Program-made: the position numbers and the translations under genes
Virus record (IMG/VR): IMGVR_UViG_3300020408_000040
Location: 1 to 23,223 of that record
DNA from: a virus
Length of the DNA stretch: 23,223 nt
Strand: one strand, 5' to 3'
The notes under the pieces: generated by a model
What the model was told of the DNA's origin: nothing
Seen by the model: the letters and a program-made list of their open reading frames with translations, nothing else
The model's database searches: none
Shown: piece after piece, positions 1 through 7,100 of the stretch
Numbering within the stretch: the stretch's first letter is position 1
Layout of the letters: every line of letters begins with the position of its first letter

Positions 1-396
1 CCATAATATTCCCAGCAATATATTTTCTTGTAATTTTTCCCATGCCTGTTCTTGTTCTTTCTTAGCTTTCTCCCGGGACTTTCGTGCTTCAACACAAAAT
101 CTAACGTAGTCACCGTGCAGTCCGGGTCTGCCATAATATATCATCGCTTCCTTGAGCTGCTGTTCTTGCTCTTTGATTTTTTCAAGAGCCATGAAGCTTT
201 CAAGGTCGCTATCTTCTTTTCCAGCCACTTTAGCCCAGAAAGAATTTTTGTCTTTATGAGCTTTATTACGCAAGTCATCTTGTGCATGAGTAAATTGAGC
301 AATCGCTTTACCACAACTACTAAGCTCCTTCCCGTTGGCAATGGCGGTGCGGATAATGGCGTATGCGCTGTTCGCCGCAGCAATAATTTCCAGCAT
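1..396 (-). CDS. Hypothetical protein, partial (3' end beyond left edge)
   Basis: An open frame of 132 codons starts with ATG at 396 and runs off the window without a stop. The start lies 6 bases after the stop of the upstream gene, with GAGGG a few bases before it. The protein begins MLEIIAAANSAYAIIRTAIA and continues as a charged, mostly helical chain (SDLESFMALEKIKEQEQQLK, then YYGRPGLHGDYVRF). The last visible residues (NILLGILW, 125-132) look like the beginning of a hydrophobic segment, so a C-terminal membrane anchor is likely just outside the window. From memory, proteins with this opening and the YYGRPGL motif occur near the tail-fibre and lysis genes of marine podoviruses, without a known function. 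A role in lysis, for example as an inner-membrane spanin-like protein, is inference from position only. Confidence 0.8.
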   Translation of the reverse strand, partial: MLEIIAAANSAYAIIRTAIANGKELSSCGKAIAQFTHAQDDLRNKAHKDKNSFWAKVAGKEDSDLESFMALEKIKEQEQQLKEAMIYYGRPGLHGDYVRFCVEARKSREKAKKEQEQAWEKLQENILLGILW

Positions 397-402
397 CGTC
401 CC

Positions 403-642
403 TCATTCCAACTTTAAGTTTCCAATTACCTTTATTAGTAATCCTTCCAGTTTATCTAACTTCTTATCAATAGCCGCCAAGTCAGATTGTAAATCTTTCT
501 TGCTGACATATTGTTCTCTAGTTTGCCGCAAGAGGTCTTTGGTCTCTTTCAGCTCACTAGTCACGCTACGAAAGACCCAAACCATCGGACCTAAGACTAC
601 GGTTAGGATTGCAGACCATATGATGCCAGCATCCATATCCAT
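403..642 (-). CDS. Small membrane protein with coiled-coil tail; candidate holin
   Basis: This 79-residue protein has one clear hydrophobic stretch near its N terminus (about residues 8-25, IWSAILTVVLGPMVWVF). A heptad-like charged helix follows (residues 28-72, with KKDLQSDLAAIDKKLDKLEG). The likely topology is a single membrane span with a soluble coiled coil. The ATG at 642 directly abuts the stop of the upstream gene, and only a weak ribosome site (GGGATA) is seen. Small membrane proteins in this place, after the tail fibre genes, are often holins or spanin components in T7-like phages, but nothing here is diagnostic and no endolysin is visible. Holin is therefore a positional guess; a membrane-anchored virion or tail protein is also possible. 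Confidence 0.75.
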   Translation of the reverse strand: MDMDAGIIWSAILTVVLGPMVWVFRSVTSELKETKDLLRQTREQYVSKKDLQSDLAAIDKKLDKLEGLLIKVIGNLKLE

Positions 643-1059
643 TTAACTTATATCCCATAGCTCGTCATATTCAGCTTGCACCTCTGCTTGTATAGCAGTT
701 ATGTCTGACTTAATCGCATCTGTAGGATTAGCCAATTCCATTTCATTGTACTTGTCTGTGACCAGCTTATTTTGTTTTGCCCTAATAATATCTGTGTACA
801 AAGCTTTGACCTCAGCAACCCCGTCACTGTCGGTCTTTGTAAACTTATTTGAATTTGATGCATTGTAAGCGGTAAGGTAATCGCCCCACATTGTTGCGTA
901 TACCTTGCCGTTGTCTATGTAATGCCATGTAACAGGATTTACATAGTCTTCGTTTTCTCCCGGTCCACCTTGTGACGGTAGTTTGACGGGGTGGACAATC
1001 TCGTCTTGAGTTAAGCTGCATTCATACAGCTTTCTATCTAAGTGTGGTGTGTATGCCAT
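643..1059 (-). CDS. Hypothetical protein downstream of fibre tip; possible fibre accessory or chaperone
   Basis: I do not recognise this 138-residue protein. The N-terminal half holds aromatic, beta-like segments (PVTWHYIDNGKVYATMWGDY). The C-terminal half (about residues 75-138) is helical and charged, with AKQNKLVTDKYNEMELANP and IQAEVQAEYDELWDIS. There is no signal peptide or membrane segment. AGGAG lies before the ATG at 1059, 13 bases after the stop of the RCC1-repeat gene. Small genes just after a receptor-binding protein commonly encode fibre assembly chaperones or extra tail subunits, and the helical C terminus would suit such a role. That is inference from position; no family motif supports it. 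Confidence 0.75.
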   Translation of the reverse strand: MAYTPHLDRKLYECSLTQDEIVHPVKLPSQGGPGENEDYVNPVTWHYIDNGKVYATMWGDYLTAYNASNSNKFTKTDSDGVAEVKALYTDIIRAKQNKLVTDKYNEMELANPTDAIKSDITAIQAEVQAEYDELWDIS

Positions 1060-1072
1060 TATTCATTTTCTC

Positions 1073-3145
1073 CTATGGGTTCATCTGATGCCAGTGTTGG
1101 TAGTTTGTGTTTTCACGACTACCATGCTGGTAATAATAGTTGTTACCAATCATCCAAATACTATTGTCTGACATCCTTGCGAAATGGGTCCAGTAGCCAC
1201 TGTAGTAATGACCTACCGAATAAAGGTCTTCGATAGCAATATCATTCTCGCCAGCCCACCATCCTTGTTGCCCGGTTAGTGTATGCGTCCACGGTCCCGG
1301 GTACATGAAAGCGCTACTAAAGTTAATCGCTGACGTGTTGTTTTGGTAGTAGTAAGAGGCTGAAGCAGCCATGTATCCCCAAATCCAAAGACGGTTTTGG
1401 TTATCTAACCCATACCAGCCCGGGGCGTTGTACCCGTTAGTACGCATAGGAAATACTCGTTTCATGGTATCTCTTGGGAAAGTAACATTGGCTGTAGTCA
1501 GTGAGCCATCTGCTGATGCCGTCACTGTCTTCATGTAGTTAGTACCAAGAGTTGTAGTGACTGGCTGATTGACCGCAGAGTTAGCTGACGTAGTACCCTG
1601 TATCAATGCACCTTGGCTGTTGTGACCTATAGTCCTCAAAGGCAGACCAGTGTTTGCAGCAACACAATATGTGTATCCGTCTCCCGGTCCGTCTTGCCCT
1701 GATGCATTACCTACCAAAGCACAGATAGACAATGTGGATGCATTACCAGCCGCATGAACAGCAGCAAAGTTAGTCGAGCCACCAATTTGGGTCCATGCAC
1801 TCAGGTCGGTCGTGTTACCCTGACCAAGCTGTCCTGACCCATTCTCGCCAATACCGTACATATCTCCATCAGTCTGGATAACATACGCTGACGCTAGAAT
1901 ACCGCCATTGTAATAATAGGTACACATATTCATTATCTGAGCCACGTTATCGATACTGGTCATTTGTGCAAATGATGTTCGTGCGCTGCCCAGTGAAGAT
2001 ATGCTACTAGTATTAGCACCAGTGTGATACGCTCTACCTAAGCTGTCTACAGCATAGCTATCGTTATACCCTAGCGATAACTGAACAATATTAGTTAGAC
2101 CTGATACTAGTGTCGGCACAGTTCTGTTAGTGGTGTCTCCGTGTCCACCTCTACCGTTGCCATTCCAGCCCCATGAGAATACACGTCCATCGTGCGTGAT
2201 TGCCATGTAGCCTGTATTACCCATGCCTTGATAACCCCTAGCATCGTTAGTTGCGATAGCGGATACCTCACAAGTAATACTGTTGTTAGTAGCGTCAGGA
2301 CCAAGGTATGGGTTTCTTACAAGTTGATATCTGTCAACTGTATCACCTAGTCCTAGCTGACCAGAACCGTTTTCGCCCATAACCCAGACGTTTCCTTTGT
2401 TAGTCAGCATCACTAAAGAATGTTGGTTGTACCACAGACGGACAAACTTTTCGTCTGCCTTCATACCACCAAATTCTGCGCTGAGCTGTATCATGCTGTG
2501 TGGTTGTTCATCGTATGACCCAGCGGTTTTTGGTCCCATACCTTGATATGTGTAACCAGCAATCATTGGCTCATAGTTAGTGTTAATCCACTTCACACAA
2601 GTGTAGTTAGTGGCGTGGTCGTTTCTGTCACGTTTAACAGGACCGCACGCACCGTTTGGCATTCCATCGTATGGTATCCAGTCTGCACTAGCTCCAGACT
2701 TACCATTGTATTGAGCAAGCCACGGATATTTACCATCTGTGCCGCCTAGTGTTGAATTAGTTGTATTAGCATAGGCAGGTACGTTACTGCCTAAAATCTG
2801 GTGTGAATTAAACCCAGTCACATTACCGAAACCTAACGTGCCTGACGATACAACCTTTAGACCTTGTCCCACCGTCCCGGCAGCTAGCCTGATGCTGCTA
2901 GAACCATCGTGGGTCATTACGTCCCCGGCTGTAGTTAATGGGGATGCCCCATCAGCCATTAAGTCCCAGTGTGTTGAGTTTGATGATGAAGGTGCGCCAG
3001 CAGCAGTCCCTGTTTTTGCCGTTGTGTTTACATATACCCAGCTAGAACCTGAGTAGCTCACCACATCATTAAGACTGTATGTCGTTCCAGTAGCAAACGC
3101 CCCAGTCCAATTAAAGCGAATTTTGCCTACGTCAATCGTTGCCAT
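1073..3145 (-). CDS. RCC1-repeat tail fibre tip / receptor-binding protein
   Basis: The 690-residue protein starts with a module resembling carbohydrate-binding families 5/12 (about residues 10-64: TYSLNDVVSYSGSSWVYV, then THWDLMA). A linker typical of phage fibres follows (about 70-107: TTAGDVMTHDGSSSIRLAAG). The rest carries RCC1-type beta-propeller repeats. Two are textbook (VWVMGENGSGQLGLGDT near 252 and MYGIGENGSGQLGQGNT near 427) and others are diverged (near 319, 369, 502, 584 and 660). Seven repeats would close a complete seven-bladed propeller. Cellular RCC1 propellers bind proteins; here the repeats probably form the host-binding head of the fibre encoded just upstream. The last blades are rich in Tyr and Asn (GNNYYYQHG). 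A strong GGAAGGAG precedes the ATG. The repeats are seen directly; receptor binding is inferred from position and architecture. Confidence 0.87.
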   Translation of the reverse strand: MATIDVGKIRFNWTGAFATGTTYSLNDVVSYSGSSWVYVNTTAKTGTAAGAPSSSNSTHWDLMADGASPLTTAGDVMTHDGSSSIRLAAGTVGQGLKVVSSGTLGFGNVTGFNSHQILGSNVPAYANTTNSTLGGTDGKYPWLAQYNGKSGASADWIPYDGMPNGACGPVKRDRNDHATNYTCVKWINTNYEPMIAGYTYQGMGPKTAGSYDEQPHSMIQLSAEFGGMKADEKFVRLWYNQHSLVMLTNKGNVWVMGENGSGQLGLGDTVDRYQLVRNPYLGPDATNNSITCEVSAIATNDARGYQGMGNTGYMAITHDGRVFSWGWNGNGRGGHGDTTNRTVPTLVSGLTNIVQLSLGYNDSYAVDSLGRAYHTGANTSSISSLGSARTSFAQMTSIDNVAQIMNMCTYYYNGGILASAYVIQTDGDMYGIGENGSGQLGQGNTTDLSAWTQIGGSTNFAAVHAAGNASTLSICALVGNASGQDGPGDGYTYCVAANTGLPLRTIGHNSQGALIQGTTSANSAVNQPVTTTLGTNYMKTVTASADGSLTTANVTFPRDTMKRVFPMRTNGYNAPGWYGLDNQNRLWIWGYMAASASYYYQNNTSAINFSSAFMYPGPWTHTLTGQQGWWAGENDIAIEDLYSVGHYYSGYWTHFARMSDNSIWMIGNNYYYQHGSRENTNYQHWHQMNP

Positions 3146-3154
3146 ATGAGTATA

Positions 3155-3162
3155 CTCCTTCC
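3155..3162 (-). promoter_or_regulatory. Strong ribosome binding site of the RCC1-repeat gene
   Basis: The minus strand reads GGAAGGAG, 9 bases before the ATG at 3145. The same octamer precedes the capsid and cement protein genes, which suggests high translation of the fibre tip. Confidence 0.75.
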
Positions 3163-3172
3163 ATAACTATCC

Positions 3173-4099
3173 CTACGGTGTAGTCACAATTAAATTGCCA
3201 GATGCGTTAATAGAAAATGTCATACCTAACGATGCGTATTGTACATCGTCATAGTCGCTCTGAGTGAATGCTTCAGAACCACCAGCGGTAGTAACATCTA
3301 CCAAAAGGCTAGCGCCATTAGTGCGAAAGCCGTAGAAACAAGCATTATTAACAGTCCCGGCATTTGCTGATATTGCTTGCTGCACCCGTAGGGGTGTCAT
3401 TCCTTTTGTGTTGTCTGTTCCTGTCGTTGCCTCTGTTTGAGATGCAATGGCAGAAAAAATTCCGTTAGACCCGGCTGGTCCAGTCGCTCCTGTCTGACCA
3501 TCAGGTATGCCTAATGTAAAAGTCAAATCTCCTGACGCTGGTGTAAATACAACAGAAGCTGTAGGGCTAGCCCCGGCTGATAAACTGCTTGCAGATGCGT
3601 TGGCGGTCAACACCCTGCCTGTAGTTGCTTCTGGTTCACCTGTCGAGGTAAAGCCTAATAATTTATCTGCTCTAGCTGCTGCTGTTGGAATAGTTGTAGA
3701 TAACGTAGCGTCATCAGACAGCGGAACCTTTAGAGCTTGGTCGGATGTACCAGAGTTGTCTTGTACAATCTGTGTTAATTTATCTAACGCACCTTCTAAA
3801 ACCTCTGGCTGTACGCCGCCTAAGTTTGCTAAGTCAACAAGCTGTGTTCTAGGTACGTTTCTTGTAAGTGTAATAAATTGTCCTGCCGCAGGTGCAGATG
3901 TAAACGTCACCGTGCCGCCTGTGGAATTACCCACACCAGATACAGAATAATCAGAAGACGGTACAGTAGTATCCACGCCAGCCGCACTAGTAAGTGTCAC
4001 TACTAGGTGGTCAGCGTCTTGTATCTGAAACGTATAATCAAAACTAGCTGGTCCAGAGTTATACGGTCCTGTCCTTGCGTTGGTTGTACTTATCGTCAT
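3173..4099 (-). CDS. Tail fibre, T7 gp17-like N-terminal anchor with short collagen-like segment
   Basis: This 308-residue protein opens with the fold-typical pattern of T7 gp17-like fibre anchors (residues 1-95: FDYTFQIQDADHLVVTLT, SDYSVSG, GQFITLTRNVPRTQLVDL), the part that attaches a fibre to the tail. A segment common in phage fibres follows (residues 110-160: LDKLTQIVQDNSG, ALKVPLSDDATLS, RADKLLGFTSTGEP). A short collagen-like GATGPAGSNG lies near 199-210, and TDNTKGMTPLRVQQAI comes before a beta-rich end. T7 gp17 has 553 residues, so this fibre is short and lacks a separate large tip, which the next gene probably supplies. CGGAG lies 9 bases before the ATG at 4099. The 52-base space upstream is the longest gap in the window. 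Confidence 0.85.
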   Translation of the reverse strand: MTISTTNARTGPYNSGPASFDYTFQIQDADHLVVTLTSAAGVDTTVPSSDYSVSGVGNSTGGTVTFTSAPAAGQFITLTRNVPRTQLVDLANLGGVQPEVLEGALDKLTQIVQDNSGTSDQALKVPLSDDATLSTTIPTAAARADKLLGFTSTGEPEATTGRVLTANASASSLSAGASPTASVVFTPASGDLTFTLGIPDGQTGATGPAGSNGIFSAIASQTEATTGTDNTKGMTPLRVQQAISANAGTVNNACFYGFRTNGASLLVDVTTAGGSEAFTQSDYDDVQYASLGMTFSINASGNLIVTTP

Positions 4100-4122
4100 A
4101 TTTTTACTCTCCGACTAGTCAC

Positions 4123-4151
4123 ACATTACATTAAAAATTTAAACTTGTCCA
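4123..4151 (-). promoter_or_regulatory. Weak candidate sigma70-type promoter before the fibre genes
   Basis: On the minus strand TGGACA (4151-4146, one mismatch to TTGACA) is followed after 17 bases by TAATGT (4128-4123, three matches to TATAAT), within an AT-rich stretch. It lies in the longest intergenic gap, just after the stop of the giant gene, where a separate supply of fibre transcripts would make sense. The -10 box is poor and a chance match is possible. Confidence 0.25.
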
Positions 4152-7100
4152 TCACTCTACTCTTTTCTTTGCTTTATCCTTATTGTACCCAGTAATGAAA
4201 TCAAACCAGCTTGGCTTCAAATCTTCGTCCAAATCTTCGTCATTTTCCGCAATCCAAGCGCTTAGGGTACGGTTAATCTGGATAGCTCCGGGCAATCCTA
4301 AAATAGTTCCTAGCGTAGTAATTAGCGGTTTAATTCGTTGCAATTCTGGGTCATCTTCTGGGTCAGCTTCTGGGTCAGTAATGTATTCATATTTGTCGGT
4401 CAGGTAGTCAGCAGCCCGAATTAAGTTTTCCCCAAAACTTTCCACAGGTGACATAGAATACCCGTAGTCGCTAACAAACCCACCTACGATATCCCTAACA
4501 AAAGGCACTGTGCCGCCTAGTGTGTTTACTGTTCTTGTTATCAGCCAGTTTCCTACGGTGTTCTTTTTGTTGCCGTCCTCATCTTCTTCGTCAAAGTCAG
4601 GCACTTTATCGGTTAGCACTGCTTGAGCTGCTTCAGCAATAGTTATCAAAACAAATATTCTTGCTGCTGCTTTAGCTACAGTTAACGGCTTTTTAAGTCG
4701 AACCTCGCCAGTGATTTGTCTGGTTAGACCGTATAACAAAGCAAAGAAGCTGTAGAACATCGTGAATATTTTCATAATGCCAGCTCTACGCTGTACCTCA
4801 TTGAGGTCTTTCAAGCCACCTGCTGTCTGCGATATACGGACCACTCTGTCTGCATATTTAACTGCACCGTCTACGTTATTAGGCTCAGCTCGTAGCGCCC
4901 GGTTATAAGCTGCTATCCATGTCGGTATATCAACACCGTACATCTGTATGCCAGCAATTGCTAACATAGCCATTTCAGATACCCGGGCTTGGATACCTTG
5001 CTTTCCTTTAAATGTTCTTAATGCTGTTCTAACTTCACGGTCAGTACTTTCCAATCTGTTACGCATTTCACCAGAAAGGTCAAAAACCATTTTTCTAGTT
5101 TTTGGGTCAATAGCTTGTTTTACACCTAGCAAAACATCTTTGGTAACTACAGCAGCGCTAATAGGACCGTAAGTCGTGTCTGCCATCAGTCTGTCTATTG
5201 TAGCGGTATAACCAAGCAACTGAGCTGCCATGGTGCTGTAAGATAAACCTAGCACGGCTACTGTGACGTTGTTACGCACACCTAGCGCTAATGTTTCCCA
5301 TGCGTTAGTAGGCGGCTGGTTTTCATTGTTAGCTGCGATAGCACCTACCCAGTTTTGCAGCTCTCGTAGATATGCCGCCCCTACTTTTTCTGTAACTACA
5401 TCTACTATCTCTTGCGAGTTTAAAATCTTCTTGGCGTTTCTGACAGCTTCATAGTGCGTAATAAAATGCACCGGGCGGTCAAACACATTCATCAGCCGTT
5501 CTATTCTAAAATCGATAGGGGCAGCAAAAGCTTCGCTACGCTCTTTAGTCATAGAGCTGTTTAAAGATGCTTTTACAGTAGAAGACTGAAACGCTTGCAG
5601 CGCATCCATGTTGTCAATGTCTTCACCTTTTTTGCTGCGACTGCCGTCATACAGCATAGGAAAATAACCACCAGTCCATGTGCCATGCTGGTTAGTTATT
5701 TTTCTAGGTTCAATCTTTGCTGGTGACCTACCGTTTTCATTTCTATAAATCTGGTCAACCGCTGGGTATATCTCTTCAGATATATTCCAGATGTCTTGAA
5801 TAAGTTCCCACTCTTCTTTAGTCAGCGCCGATAAAGCTTTATCAATTAATTCCTCATTAATATTACGCCCGTATTCTCGCTCACCGTTAATTAACTTTTG
5901 CAGGTTACTTTCGTTACCTGTGTTTAAAGCCAGCATCAGTAAAGAACCACGGTCCCAAGTCTCTCCCGGTAGCGCCAGCTCTCCTACGTCAACACGCTTG
6001 CCCAGCTTCTTTCTTACGTCTTTAGGCAAGGCGTTAAGCTTAGCGTTAATCCTTGCGCTTATCTTACCCAGCATATCTTGTTCCGCTGCTGATGCGTCAG
6101 CAAACGGCTGGTATATAGTTTGATGCCAGATACCGTTAGGCTCGTTGTTATCCATCATTTCTAGCAACAGCTCTACTTTAAGCAGCGCTGCATCTAAGTA
6201 TGATAAACGTATCGCACCCTTATCCAGCAAGCTCTGGTCTGTTGTAGTAATGTTTTTCTTTCTAGCCTTTGTAGCTTTAGCTGTTGGGCGAGACTGTAGC
6301 TTAGATACTAGCTGTGCAATAACAGTAGCTCTGTCCCGGCGTTCCTGACCGATTAGCAGTTTTTTCTTTAGCCGTCCTTGTTTTACAATTGTCTCTACTG
6401 AATTATATAAATCCTCAAAATCAGCGACTGACAAATCGTTAAAATTCTTTACTCGGTCAGCTTCTGCTAAGACGGCTGGGTACTCAAAAATAGCCCCGTC
6501 ATTCTCTTCAGCCGCTGCCATCCACTTAGCTAGCGCTTGCAGCTCTAATTTAGCTCTACGCTTTTCAGACATTTTTGGTCCTAGACTATACAAGTCTAGT
6601 ATGCTTCGGACCCTGTCCATATAGTCAGCGTCTACGTTAGGAAATTTTTTCCTATCACCTTTGTATTTAACTAACGTAGTTCTTTGTTTAGCAATTTGCT
6701 TTTGTAATCGAATGGCTTCTTTTGCCATTTCATAATTTACTAGCTGCTGAAACTTATGTTTATAAGCTGCTATCTTATCGCCTTTGCGTAATGCTTTCCC
6801 GGCTTCCCTAGCGTGTTTCTTTTCTGCTGCTAGAAACTTACTAGGATTAATGTCACGCACTGTTTTTGCTAATAGGCGCTGCTTTGCCATAGCCTTAATA
6901 AACTTAATTTTAAAAGCTGGCTCAGAGGTGCGTAATGCGTCTAGCTCTGCTTGCAGCACCTCAGACCGTAAATCTGTTTCGTGTACGCTAGCAATAGCCT
7001 CAGACGTTGCCCCTTCTTCTACTACAGGACCGTCATCCAACAGCGCAGCGGATAGCTGTTGATTTACCCCCTGCTCAAACGGAACAAACGTGTTTAAAGA

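Noticed and set aside
141-383. Minus-strand frame of 80 codons with a basic product
   Set aside because: It overlaps, in another frame, the longer partial gene at 1-396, which has a sensible start, a good composition and familiar motifs.
1073-3145. Diversity-generating retroelement target, suggested by BPP-1-like capsid genes
   Set aside because: No reverse transcriptase, accessory protein or adenine-variable template repeat is visible. The Tyr/Asn-rich end is kept only as a low-weight finding.
3507-3950. Open frame of 147 codons on the plus strand
   Set aside because: It is opposite the fibre anchor gene, whose minus-strand protein has clear family features.
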